Of a stretch of 23,455 bases of DNA, positions 14,214-23,133 are shown piece after piece. The notes beneath the pieces are model-generated. The model had not been told where the DNA came from, searched no databases, and was given only the letters and a program-made list of their open reading frames with translations. Positions within the stretch are counted from its first letter, which is position 1. Every line of letters starts with the position of its first letter. The DNA comes from Bacillota bacterium. GTDB taxonomy: Bacteria > Bacillota > Clostridia > Clostridiales > Clostridiaceae. Both the position numbers and the translations under genes were made by a program. The DNA is taken from positions 1 to 23,455 of the forward strand of contig JAJYBA010000005.1 in NCBI GenBank assembly GCA_021779235.1, written 5' to 3'.

Positions 14214-14864
14214 TTAAATACCTGTTCTTAAAGCTTTTATGTTTTCCTCAATTTCACCATTCTTAAATACAGCCGACCCAGCTACAATTACATCAGCACC
14301 ACTATTAACAACTTCTCCAATATTGATTGCATCAATGCCACCATCTACTTGAATCATAAGGTCTTTATTATATTTGTCTGCAAGGCATCTAACTTCTTTG
14401 AGTTTATCAGAGCAGTATTCAATATACTTTTGTCCACCAAAGCCAGGGTTTACTGACATAATAAGTACCATATCAAGATTACTTATTAAATGTTTAATGC
14501 AATCTACAGGTGTAGCAGGGTTCAATGCAACTGCTGCTTTAACACCAAAACTTTTTATGTAATTAATAGTCCTATCAATATGTCTATCCGCTTCATAATG
14601 TACAGTTATAATATCAGCTCCTGCTTTTACAAAATCTTCTACATATCTAGAGGGTTCTTCTATCATTAGATGTACATCAAATGGTAATTTCGTTAGTTTC
14701 CTAATACTTTTAATGATAGGAATTCCAAAAGAAATGTTAGGTACGAACATTCCATCCATTACATCAATATGAATCATATCAGCACCATATGCATCCAGCG
14801 CTTTAATATGCTCTCCTAGTCTTGAAAAATCTGCTGATAGTATAGATGGTGCTATTTTTATCAT
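14214..14864 (-). CDS. rpe: Ribulose-phosphate 3-epimerase
   Basis: A 216-residue TIM-barrel enzyme interconverting ribulose 5-phosphate and xylulose 5-phosphate in the pentose phosphate pathway. It has KIAPSILSADFSRLG at the start, HIDVMDGMFVPNISFG (metal and acid/base residues), DVHLMIEEP, SVNPGFGGQKY and QVDGGI. These are all the expected active-site blocks, and the length is normal. Its ATG overlaps the rsgA stop as ATGA, a translational coupling arrangement, with an AGGGGGA site upstream. Confidence 0.97.
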   Translation of the reverse strand: MIKIAPSILSADFSRLGEHIKALDAYGADMIHIDVMDGMFVPNISFGIPIIKSIRKLTKLPFDVHLMIEEPSRYVEDFVKAGADIITVHYEADRHIDRTINYIKSFGVKAAVALNPATPVDCIKHLISNLDMVLIMSVNPGFGGQKYIEYCSDKLKEVRCLADKYNKDLMIQVDGGIDAINIGEVVNSGADVIVAGSAVFKNGEIEENIKALRTGI

Positions 14865-15730
14865 TTTTTATTCCCCCTAGCAATAATTTCTTCTAACGTT
14901 TTTGTATAAAATTTATATCTATCTGTGTAAATTTCATTTGCTTCTACAGCTTCCTTAACTCTACAATTAGGTTCTTTATAATGCATACAATTAGAAAACC
15001 TACATTCACCTCTATGTTTTTCAAATTCCGGGAAACAATGTTGTAATTGTTCTTTCTCTATGAAATCTATACTTAATGATGAGAATCCTGGAGTATCTAG
15101 TAAAAATCCTTCTTCATATTCAATAAGTTCACTATGCCTAGTAGTATGCTTACCTTTTTGTGATTTTTCACTTATATCTCCGGTTTTCATAGCTTCTCTT
15201 CCAACTAAACTATTCAATATAGTTGACTTTCCCACTCCAGAAGGCCCACAAAAAACAGTAATATTATTTTTTATTCTTGTCTTAAGTTCCTCAAGACCTT
15301 GACCCTCTTTTGCTTTTAAAAATATTATATCACAGCCGGCACTTTTTAATTCTGCTATAAGCTCCTCATCAACTTCCTCAACTAAATCCAACTTATTTAA
15401 ACAAAGAACTATCTTTAACTTATTATATGTACAAAGCACTAGAAATTTATTGAGCAAATCCATATTTAAGTCGGGTTTTTTAAATGCAAAAACTACAAAA
15501 GCTTGAGTAACATTAGCAACTACAGGGCGTATTAGTTCTGTATCTCTTGTAAAAATTTTTTCAATTACACCCTTATTCTCATCTGCCTCTAATATTATCT
15601 CCACTTTGTCGCCAATAACAGGGGAAAGTCCAGCATACCTGAACTTCCCTCTTGCCTTACATTCTATGACTTTGTCTTGGACTTTTACAAAATATAGTCC
15701 GCCTATACCTTTTATGATTACTCCTTGCAT
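14861..15730 (-). CDS. rsgA: Ribosome small subunit-dependent GTPase RsgA
   Basis: A 289-residue circularly permuted GTPase that acts late in 30S subunit maturation. It has an N-terminal OB-fold (about 1-70). The G motifs then appear in permuted order: G4 NKLD at 112-115, G1 GPSGVGKS at 162-169 and G3 DTPG at 212-215. The C-terminal zinc-binding domain has C243, C248, H250 and C256. A GGAGG site precedes the ATG. It lies 75 bp downstream of prkC with no terminator, and overlaps rpe by 4 bases. In Bacillus, RsgA (CpgA) is reported as a PrkC substrate, which makes the adjacency meaningful. Confidence 0.97.
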   Translation of the reverse strand: MQGVIIKGIGGLYFVKVQDKVIECKARGKFRYAGLSPVIGDKVEIILEADENKGVIEKIFTRDTELIRPVVANVTQAFVVFAFKKPDLNMDLLNKFLVLCTYNKLKIVLCLNKLDLVEEVDEELIAELKSAGCDIIFLKAKEGQGLEELKTRIKNNITVFCGPSGVGKSTILNSLVGREAMKTGDISEKSQKGKHTTRHSELIEYEEGFLLDTPGFSSLSIDFIEKEQLQHCFPEFEKHRGECRFSNCMHYKEPNCRVKEAVEANEIYTDRYKFYTKTLEEIIARGNKK

Positions 15731-15805
15731 ATATCCTCCATCATTTATCCTTGATTTAATATTCTTTAGATATGTTTTAGATGCATAACTTACAATTATT
15801 TATTT

Positions 15806-17716
15806 TTATTGACCAGTTGCAGGTGTTGTTGGTGTTACTGGAGGTACAACTGCCTTGGATGTTAACGTTATAGTATCTCCAACATTAGCCTTAGTCCCCG
15901 GTGCCTTGTCTTGTGAATCAATGATATCTTCATCATTTCCAGGGGCTGATATTGTTATATCAGATTTTGCAGCTAAATCTTTTGCTTCTTTAACTGTTTT
16001 TCCTATAAAGTTTGGAACATCAAATTGCTCTTTTACAGCTTCTTTATACTTATAGTAATTAACACCTACCGAATTACCTTCCTTAACTTCTGTATTTGAT
16101 GCAATACTTTGATTAAAGATTTTACCGTCTAGCGCTTTATCGTTAGTTACTATTTCTTTTCTATCACCTAATTTTAAATTTGTACTTTGCAGCACTCGTT
16201 CTGCTTCATTTATAGACAGTCCATTTAAATCTGGGACCTTTGTTAATTTAACTTCTGATCCCTTACTTATTACTAGATTTACTTTATCACCTTTTTGGAC
16301 TGAACTATCTTCACTTGGATCTTGGTTTATTACTATACCAATTGCAATGGAATCGCTGAATTCCTCTGTAATATCTCCGAGTACCAACCCATTTTGTTCA
16401 ATGATGGCTTTAGCGGAGATTTTGTCAAGTCCTTTAACATAAGGAACTTTAAAACTCTCTGGCCCATTACTAACCCTAACCCTTACTTCTCCATTAGATT
16501 TCACTTCTGTTCCTTCATCTGGAAAACAAATTAGGACCGTACCTTTTGGTTTGTCGCTATTTTCTTCTCCAACTACTACAAAATTCAGACCCTTTTCTAC
16601 AACTAACTTTTCTGCCTCACTCTTGTCTAAACCAATAATTTTTGGAACCACGAGCTTGCCTAACCCATCATTTGGCTTACCACTATTGGAAAGTGTCTTA
16701 TAAATGCCACCTGCAATACCACCTAGAACAATTACTAAAATTATTGCAACAGAAACTATTATCTTCGTTTTATTTTTCTTGTTAATTTTATTTTTTGTAT
16801 TTTTAACAACATCATCTTTTTCATAATCAGATACATTTACAGGTTCCATAATTCTAGTGTATTCATTTTCCATGCTATTGGTTGCGATAGTATAGGAACT
16901 ATTATTTTGTATCCTCTGTAAATCTAAAAGAATGTCTTTTGCAGTTTGATATCTCTTTATTGGCTCCTTCTCCATAGCTTTTAATATTAATTTATTCAAG
17001 TTTTCAGGAATATTATCATTTATGTGCTTAGGTGGCACAACTGGCTCCTGTATATGTTTTAAAGCTACGGATACAGGGCTTTCTGCATCATATGGTACTC
17101 GTCCTGTAACCATCTCATAGAGCACTATACCAAAAGAGTAAATGTCTGTTCTACAATCTACAAAACTTGCTTTAGCCTGTTCTGGTGAAAAATAATGAGC
17201 TGATCCCATTACTGTGCTAGTATTAGTTATAGTCACAGAACTAGAAGCTTTCGCTATACCGAAATCTGTAACCTTAACTGTTCCATCCTCAGTTACTAAA
17301 ATATTATGAGGTTTGATATCCCTATGTATAATGTTATTTTTATGAGCACACTCAAGTGCTTTTGCAATCTGCATGCCATAATCTATTGCCTGATTATAAT
17401 TCATGCTACCATTTTGAAGTATAATTTGTTTTAAAGTTTTCCCTTTTATATATTCCATAACAATATAGTTAATATCTCTTTCACTTCCTACATCATAAAT
17501 ATTAACTATATTATTTGCTGAAAGACTAGCTGCAGATGCAGCTTCCCTTTTAAATTTTTCCATAAAGTCTATATTATTTGAGTATTCTTCTTTTAGTATT
17601 TTTACAGCAACATATCGATTGAGTAAATGACACTTAGCTTTATAAACTATTGCCATCCCGCCCTCTCCAATTTTTTCAAGGAGTTCATATCTACTCCCTA
17701 ATATGGTTCCTATCAT
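15806..17716 (-). CDS. prkC: PASTA-domain Ser/Thr protein kinase PrkC
   Basis: A 636-residue membrane kinase. The cytosolic kinase domain (about 10-270) has a glycine loop GEGGMA, catalytic K39, HRD D133, DFG D151 and an APE-like SPEQ at 177-180. A basic linker leads to one membrane helix (318-338). The outside part holds four PASTA repeats, roughly 354-417, 420-486, 489-555 and 564-622; the last is less typical. It ends in a Pro/Thr-rich tail. PASTA kinases sense peptidoglycan fragments; Bacillus PrkC triggers spore germination and phosphorylates translation factors. The frame opens 16 codons earlier, but the ATG at 17716 has an AAGGAGA site and gives the normal MIGTILGSRYELL start. Its start lies 26 nt inside the prpC 3' end. 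Confidence 0.97.
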   Translation of the reverse strand: MIGTILGSRYELLEKIGEGGMAIVYKAKCHLLNRYVAVKILKEEYSNNIDFMEKFKREAASAASLSANNIVNIYDVGSERDINYIVMEYIKGKTLKQIILQNGSMNYNQAIDYGMQIAKALECAHKNNIIHRDIKPHNILVTEDGTVKVTDFGIAKASSSVTITNTSTVMGSAHYFSPEQAKASFVDCRTDIYSFGIVLYEMVTGRVPYDAESPVSVALKHIQEPVVPPKHINDNIPENLNKLILKAMEKEPIKRYQTAKDILLDLQRIQNNSSYTIATNSMENEYTRIMEPVNVSDYEKDDVVKNTKNKINKKNKTKIIVSVAIILVIVLGGIAGGIYKTLSNSGKPNDGLGKLVVPKIIGLDKSEAEKLVVEKGLNFVVVGEENSDKPKGTVLICFPDEGTEVKSNGEVRVRVSNGPESFKVPYVKGLDKISAKAIIEQNGLVLGDITEEFSDSIAIGIVINQDPSEDSSVQKGDKVNLVISKGSEVKLTKVPDLNGLSINEAERVLQSTNLKLGDRKEIVTNDKALDGKIFNQSIASNTEVKEGNSVGVNYYKYKEAVKEQFDVPNFIGKTVKEAKDLAAKSDITISAPGNDEDIIDSQDKAPGTKANVGDTITLTSKAVVPPVTPTTPATGQ

Positions 17717-18437
17717 CTCTGCACTCTCCTTCAAATACGATAACTGATATGTTATCTCTTCCACCCTTAGATTTACTTAAATCCACTAACATTTTGCAGC
17801 TAGAAACATTGTCGTTTTCCATAATAATATCATACATTTCAGAATAAGTCACATCATTAGTAAGACCATCTGTACATAAAACACATTTTATTATATTAGT
17901 CAAATCAACATCAAATAAATCAATTTCTACTAACTCATTTGTTCCAAGTGCCCTTGTAATAATATTTTTATTTGGATGAGTTCTAGCTTCATCCTCAGTT
18001 ATAGTACCGTTATCTAAAAGCTGTTGTACCAATGAATGGTCTCTAGTAACCTTTGATAATTTTCTTTTATTGTCAATAATATAACAACTACTGTCACCTA
18101 CGTTTGCAACCACCATTTTATTTTGCTTTTTAAAACAAATTGTTATAGTCGTACCCATCCCTTTAAGAGAATCACTTTGACTTGCCACATCATAAATTTT
18201 CTTATTTGCACTTCTTATTCCGTCAGAAAGCACTTTTTTCATTTCTAAACCATGGTGATTCTGCTTTATATATTCTATCACAACCTCAATTGCTAGTTCA
18301 CTAGCAACCTCTCCTGCATTATGTCCCCCCATACCATCTGCTACAACATAAATATCAATATCACTACCTTCAAAATAACCTACTGAGTCTTCATTTATTT
18401 TTCTAACATTCCCAACATCAGATAAAATCCCCAGCAT
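17691..18437 (-). CDS. prpC: PP2C-type Ser/Thr protein phosphatase PrpC (Stp)
   Basis: A 248-residue soluble PPM/PP2C phosphatase that reverses PrkC-type phosphorylation. The metal-binding motifs are present: SDVGNVRKINEDS at the start, ADGMGGHNAGEVAS (D34, G35), GMGTTITIC, VGDSSCYI, CTDGLT and GGRDNISV near the end. A GGGGGTG site precedes the ATG, which lies 2 nt after the rlmN stop. The final 26 nt overlap the start of prkC in another frame, so kinase and phosphatase synthesis are likely coupled. This antagonistic pair is the usual Firmicutes arrangement. Confidence 0.97.
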   Translation of the reverse strand: MLGILSDVGNVRKINEDSVGYFEGSDIDIYVVADGMGGHNAGEVASELAIEVVIEYIKQNHHGLEMKKVLSDGIRSANKKIYDVASQSDSLKGMGTTITICFKKQNKMVVANVGDSSCYIIDNKRKLSKVTRDHSLVQQLLDNGTITEDEARTHPNKNIITRALGTNELVEIDLFDVDLTNIIKCVLCTDGLTNDVTYSEMYDIIMENDNVSSCKMLVDLSKSKGGRDNISVIVFEGECRDDRNHIRE

Positions 18438-18439
18438 TG

Positions 18440-19486
18440 TTACACCCCCTCATTTAAGTTCTTTCCTTTAATGTAGCTTCTTCTAAGTTGTCCACATGCC
18501 GCATTAATATCTAATCCCATTTCCCTTCTTATTGTTGTCTCAATATTATTAGCTTCAAGTACCTTCTTAAACTGAATTACATTATCATTCGAAGATCTTT
18601 TTAGTTCATTTTCTTTTATCTCATTAACCGGAATTAAATTAACATGGCATAATATACCTTTTAATAATACACTTAACTTTTCTGCATCTCTAGTGCTATC
18701 ATTAAGATCTTTCACAAGAGCATATTCAAAAGTTACTCTTCTATTGGTTTTGTTTATATAGTACTTACATGCATCAATAATTTCTGCAATAGAATATTTA
18801 TTTGCAATTGGCATACTTTTCATTCTAATCTCATCTGTAGGTGCATGAAGTGAAATAGCCAGTGTTATTTGCAAATTAATATCGGCAAATTCTTTAATTT
18901 TTGGTACGATACCACAGGTAGAAATAGTTATATGTCTTTGACCAATATTTAATCCATTCTCTGAATTCACAATCTCAAGAAATTTTATTACATTTTCAAA
19001 GTTGTCAAAGGGTTCACCACTTCCCATCAATACAACATTAGAAATTCGTTCTCCTAGTAGATGCTGTGATTTCATTATTTGAGATAACATTTCCCCGGCG
19101 GTTAGGTTTCTAATCATTCCTCCAATGGTAGAAGCACAAAATTTACATCCCATCCTGCATCCAACTTGTGTGGATATGCATATAGAATTTCCATGTTTAT
19201 ATTTCATAACAACGCATTCAATTAAATTACCATCTTCTAAAGCAAAGAGATATTTTCTTGTATCGTTTTGTTTTGAAGTATATTCAGAAACTAGCTCAGG
19301 TATTCCTATATAAAAATTATTTTGAAGCTTTTCTTTTACATTTTGTGGAATATTATTCATATTTTCAAACTTCCAAAGGCCCTTATAAATCCAGTCTGAT
19401 ACTTGTTTAGCTCTAAATTCGCTTTCTCCATTACTTTTCATCCATTGTTTTAGTTCTACTAAATTTAAGTCTAAAATATTTATCAT
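18440..19486 (-). CDS. rlmN: 23S rRNA (adenine(2503)-C(2))-methyltransferase RlmN
   Basis: A 348-residue radical SAM enzyme that methylates A2503 of 23S rRNA, and A37 of some tRNAs in E. coli. The 4Fe-4S cluster cysteines C110, C114 and C117 lie in QVGCRMGCKFCAST. The C-terminal cysteine in LDINAACGQL (C331) is the position that carries the methyl intermediate, and the other catalytic cysteine is presumably within CAS of the cluster motif region. MGSGEPFDNFENV is the SAM-binding GEP motif. A GTG three codons earlier (19495) is in frame, but the AGGTG site is correctly spaced for the ATG at 19486. It follows rsmB closely and precedes prpC. The radical SAM family also includes Cfr, but the chromosomal context and sequence favour RlmN. 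Confidence 0.96.
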   Translation of the reverse strand: MINILDLNLVELKQWMKSNGESEFRAKQVSDWIYKGLWKFENMNNIPQNVKEKLQNNFYIGIPELVSEYTSKQNDTRKYLFALEDGNLIECVVMKYKHGNSICISTQVGCRMGCKFCASTIGGMIRNLTAGEMLSQIMKSQHLLGERISNVVLMGSGEPFDNFENVIKFLEIVNSENGLNIGQRHITISTCGIVPKIKEFADINLQITLAISLHAPTDEIRMKSMPIANKYSIAEIIDACKYYINKTNRRVTFEYALVKDLNDSTRDAEKLSVLLKGILCHVNLIPVNEIKENELKRSSNDNVIQFKKVLEANNIETTIRREMGLDINAACGQLRRSYIKGKNLNEGV

Positions 19487-19495
19487 TTTATACAC

Positions 19496-20827
19496 CTACC
19501 ACGACTTTATGATTTTTGCTATAAAAAAACCATCCATGTACTCATTTGGTAATATTGTAACATAACCTTTATCACTATAGTTTATATTATTAAGTTTCCC
19601 ATAGAATACTGGTTCAATCCTAAATTCTGGATGCGTTTCTATAAACCAATCAATATTGCCTTCATTTTCTTCCTTATTGAGGGTGCATGTTGAATATACA
19701 AGCACGCCGCCTTTTTTTACGTATTTTGAAGCATTATCCATTATTTTTCTTTGTATATCTATTATACTTTTCATATTGTTTATGTCTTTGCTCCATTTTA
19801 TCTCTGGTTTTTTTCTAATAATTCCAAGTCCAGAACAAGGTACATCCATAAGCACTCTCTCTGCGCATTCAAATAAATTTTCAGAGTAAACTGTTGCGTC
19901 CATAACATCACAAGTTGTGTTTGTAATTCCTATTCTCTTTAAATTTTCTTCTATTAACGATAGCTTATTTTTATGTATATCAAATGCAGAAACTTGCCCT
20001 GTATTTCTCATAAGTTCTGCAATATGTGTAGTCTTCCCCCCTGGTGCACTACAAAGGTCTAATACTTTTAAATTTGGTACTAAATCCATAGAAGGTGCTG
20101 TGAGCATTGCACTTTCATCTTGAACTGTTATGTGCCCTTCATTAAATAAAAGGTTATCCTCTATATTTTTCCCTTTAATAATTCGTATTGCTTCAGGGCA
20201 GGCATATCCTTTTTCTATATTATATCCATTTTCTATAAGTTTTTCCCATATTTCTTCATAAGTTAATTTTAAAGTATTAACTCTAACTGTAACATCAGGT
20301 TTATTATTTAACCCTTTAAGAATTTCCTCAGCTTTTTCAGGCCCATATTGCTTTATAAAGAGTTTAACTAACGCCTTAGTGAAGGAATATTCAAAGCATA
20401 ATCTTTCAATATTATCTTTTTCATTATAGTACACTGCGGTGCTGTCTCTTAGATAGTTTCTAAGTACACCATTAACAAATTGTGATGCTCCTACATTACT
20501 TTTCTTTTTAGTCAAGGTTACAGCCTCATTAACCACTGCAAAGCTGGGAACTTTATCTAAAAATCTAATTTGATAAACTGATATCCTTAGTATATTTAAA
20601 ACAAAACTATCTACCTTTTCGAAGCCTTTTTTTATAAACTTACTCAATATTTTATCTATAGTATATTTATATTTTAACGTGCCATAGACTATTTCTGTAA
20701 CTAATGCTTTATCTTTATCGTTAAGTTCCGATTTGTTAAGTTCCAGACCTAAAACTATATTAGAATAAGCATTTTCATTTAATACTTTTTCTATAACTGC
20801 AATTGCTACTGCTCTGCTATTATTCAT
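19496..20827 (-). CDS. rsmB: 16S rRNA (cytosine(967)-C(5))-methyltransferase RsmB
   Basis: A 443-residue two-domain enzyme. The N-terminal NusB-like RNA-binding domain spans about 1-145. The Rossmann methyltransferase domain follows, with VLDLCSAPGGKTTHIAE (255-271) binding SAM. The m5C catalytic pair is C331 in DVPCSGLG and C381 in YSTCTLNKEENEG. The length is normal. A GAGGT site precedes the ATG. It lies between the YugP-type protease gene and rlmN, as part of the conserved fmt-rsmB-rlmN-prpC block. Confidence 0.97.
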   Translation of the reverse strand: MNNSRAVAIAVIEKVLNENAYSNIVLGLELNKSELNDKDKALVTEIVYGTLKYKYTIDKILSKFIKKGFEKVDSFVLNILRISVYQIRFLDKVPSFAVVNEAVTLTKKKSNVGASQFVNGVLRNYLRDSTAVYYNEKDNIERLCFEYSFTKALVKLFIKQYGPEKAEEILKGLNNKPDVTVRVNTLKLTYEEIWEKLIENGYNIEKGYACPEAIRIIKGKNIEDNLLFNEGHITVQDESAMLTAPSMDLVPNLKVLDLCSAPGGKTTHIAELMRNTGQVSAFDIHKNKLSLIEENLKRIGITNTTCDVMDATVYSENLFECAERVLMDVPCSGLGIIRKKPEIKWSKDINNMKSIIDIQRKIMDNASKYVKKGGVLVYSTCTLNKEENEGNIDWFIETHPEFRIEPVFYGKLNNINYSDKGYVTILPNEYMDGFFIAKIIKSW

Positions 20828-20848
20828 CCTCTTACCTCAATTTTCTAT

Positions 20849-21526
20849 TTATTTATCTCTACTTATAAGGATAAGCCTTATTAACTGAGAAATTGCCATT
20901 AGTGCCGCTGATAAGTATGTCATAGCTGCTGCACTTAATACTGATTTAGCGCCTCTTATTTCATCTCCATAAAGTATATTCCTAGATTCTAAGATTTTTA
21001 ATGCTCTACTTGATGCGTTAAATTCAACTGGCAGAGTAATTAACTGAAATACTACTACAGCTGAAAATAATATAATTCCAATATTTATTAGAGAAGGAAT
21101 ACTTAAAATTATTCCTATAAAAAATAGTAACCAAGATGCATTAGAACTAAAATTAACTGCTGGAACAATAGAGTTTCTGAGTTCTAAAGGCACATAATGT
21201 TCTTTATGTTGTATTGCATGACCCGTTTCATGAGCAGCAACCCCTATGGCTGCTACAGAAGTCCCATAGTATACCTCCTCCGAAAGCCTCATAACTCTTT
21301 TTGAAGGATCATAATGATCAGTAAGCTTCCCAGGTGCAATCTCTACTGGTATATTAAAAAGCTCATCATCATCTAGTAGTATTCTAGCTACCTGTGCTCC
21401 AGTGTACCCATTTGCACTATTCACCTTGGAATATTTACTAAAGGAAGACTTAATTTTAAATTGTGCAAAAGCTGATATAATTAAAGCAGGTAATAATATA
21501 ATCATAGTACTATCATAAAAATACAT
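20849..21526 (-). CDS. YugP-type neutral zinc metallopeptidase
   Basis: A 225-residue membrane protease-like protein of the Zn_peptidase_2 (YugP) family. It has an N-terminal membrane segment (about 7-22) and a cytosolic or peripheral catalytic part with HETGH at 99-103. A likely third zinc ligand is in LPVEFNASSRA (E169). Two or three further hydrophobic segments lie at about 130-165 and 195-222. Substrates are unknown. The first ATG (21532) is only a base away from the GAGGTG site; the second (21526) is at 7 nt and gives the usual MYFYD start, so I chose it. It is commonly found next to fmt in clostridia. A possible promoter lies in the 147-bp gap upstream. Confidence 0.9.
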   Translation of the reverse strand: MYFYDSTMIILLPALIISAFAQFKIKSSFSKYSKVNSANGYTGAQVARILLDDDELFNIPVEIAPGKLTDHYDPSKRVMRLSEEVYYGTSVAAIGVAAHETGHAIQHKEHYVPLELRNSIVPAVNFSSNASWLLFFIGIILSIPSLINIGIILFSAVVVFQLITLPVEFNASSRALKILESRNILYGDEIRGAKSVLSAAAMTYLSAALMAISQLIRLILISRDK

Positions 21527-21673
21527 ATTCATTCACCTCTCTTTAGTTTCCATTAACTCATCATTTTTAATGCTAAATATTAAGAACTTCCGAAAGAAAT
21601 TTATACACCCTCTGAAATTCTGTTGAATTTATTAATCAAAAATATATTGATGGCTTAAAAATTTTCATCTCAC

Positions 21674-22603
21674 TTATTGCAAAATTGAACCTTCATCTAT
21701 CTTATTCCCAATTATAAAATCCTTTACTTTTAGGGGCTTTTTACCCGGAAATTGTATCTCTTCGATAAGTAAAACTCCACTGCCAGTTGATACCTTTAAT
21801 CCTTCTTTTGAAACCTCTAGAATAGTTCCCACCTCTTTACTAGACTTCTCATTTAAAACTCTTGACTTATATATTTTCATTACTGTATTTCCATAATGAG
21901 TATATGCAATTGGCCATGGATTTAATCCTCTTATAAAATTGTGAATGTCTACATTGCTACGTTCCCAATTTATCTTAGCCATTTCCTTGTCAAGCATTGA
22001 AGCATATGAGCTGAACTCATTTTCCTGTTTAACTGGCTCTATCTCGTTATTTACTATACCATTTATTGTTTTAACTAAAAGTTCACCACCACTATTCATA
22101 AGAATATCATGCAATTCACCTGCTGTAATGGTATCAGAAAGTTCCATTTCCTGTGTTAAAAGCATGTCTCCCGTATCAAGGCCGACATCCATAAGCATAG
22201 TTGTATTTCCACTTTTACTCGCGCCTTCAATTATACACCAATTTATAGGAGCAGCACCTCTATATTGGGGCAATAAAGATGCATGTAGATTTATGCATCC
22301 AAACTTCGGAATGTCTAAAATTTTCTTTGGAAGAATTTGACCAAAAGCAACTACTACAATAAAATCTGGTTTTAAATCCTCAATTATTTTTATCATTTCT
22401 TCATTGTTTTTCAGTTTTAAAGGTTGATAAACTGGTATATCATAGGTCACTGCTAACTCTTTAACAGGTGACATAGCTAAATTTTTACCTCTTCCTTTAG
22501 GTCTATCAGGCTGAGTAAAAACAGCACAAACTTCAAATTCATTTATGAGTTTTTGAAGTGAAGGTACTGAAAATTCTGGTGTACCCATAAAAATTATCTT
22601 CAT
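21674..22603 (-). CDS. fmt: Methionyl-tRNA formyltransferase
   Basis: A 309-residue enzyme that formylates initiator Met-tRNA using 10-formyl-tetrahydrofolate. The catalytic triad positions match E. coli Fmt: N105 and H107 in CINLHASLLPQYRGAAPI, and D143 in VGLDTGDML. The C-terminal OB domain binds tRNA. The frame extends 5 codons upstream to a GTG, but the ATG at 22603, one base past the def stop, has a GGGAG site within def. The def-fmt pair runs formylation and deformylation together, as is universal in this group. Confidence 0.97.
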   Translation of the reverse strand: MKIIFMGTPEFSVPSLQKLINEFEVCAVFTQPDRPKGRGKNLAMSPVKELAVTYDIPVYQPLKLKNNEEMIKIIEDLKPDFIVVVAFGQILPKKILDIPKFGCINLHASLLPQYRGAAPINWCIIEGASKSGNTTMLMDVGLDTGDMLLTQEMELSDTITAGELHDILMNSGGELLVKTINGIVNNEIEPVKQENEFSSYASMLDKEMAKINWERSNVDIHNFIRGLNPWPIAYTHYGNTVMKIYKSRVLNEKSSKEVGTILEVSKEGLKVSTGSGVLLIEEIQFPGKKPLKVKDFIIGNKIDEGSILQ

Positions 22604-22604
22604 A

Positions 22605-23057
22605 TTATTCTCCCTCACCTTCTAAAGCTTTGTCTATAAATAACACACCGTCTAAATGATCAATTTCATGGCAAAGAGCCCTTGCAAGAAGACCTTCCCC
22701 TTCAATTTCAATCTTTTCTCCATCTTCATTCATTGCTTTCACTCTTACCTTCTCCGGCCTATCTACATTCTTCTGTGTACCCGGGATGCTTAAACAACCT
22801 TCATTAGTTATGTGTGAACCTTGCATTTCTACTATCTCTGGATTAATAATTGTCAATGGTCCATTTCCAACATCAATAACTACTATTCTTTTCAAAATAC
22901 CAACTTGTGGTGCGGCAAGACCCACTCCCTTAGAATGATACATAGTTTCTTTCATATCTTTAATTAATAATAAAACCCTAGGGTTAATTTCATCTACTAC
23001 TCTACTTTTTTTTCTTAAGATGTCGTCACCATAGGTCCTAATTGTCCTTATCGCCAT
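22605..23057 (-). CDS. def: Peptide deformylase
   Basis: A 150-residue metalloenzyme removing the formyl group from nascent N-terminal Met. The three family motifs are complete: GVGLAAPQVG (44-53), EGCLSIPG (87's C88 is a metal ligand) and HEIDHLDG (H130, E131, H134). The length is typical of a short type 1/3-like deformylase. An AAGGAGGG site precedes the ATG. It lies 76 bp after priA with no visible terminator and one base before fmt. Confidence 0.98.
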   Translation of the reverse strand: MAIRTIRTYGDDILRKKSRVVDEINPRVLLLIKDMKETMYHSKGVGLAAPQVGILKRIVVIDVGNGPLTIINPEIVEMQGSHITNEGCLSIPGTQKNVDRPEKVRVKAMNEDGEKIEIEGEGLLARALCHEIDHLDGVLFIDKALEGEGE

Positions 23058-23133
23058 GCAAAACCCTCCTTGTCATTAATTATCTTCGCCTAAGCTATTA
23101 ATTATTTTCTTCCATGCTATAACATTAATTTCG

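Noticed and set aside
21945..22340. Plus-strand frame of 131 codons
   Set aside because: It lies entirely antisense to fmt, which has all catalytic residues.
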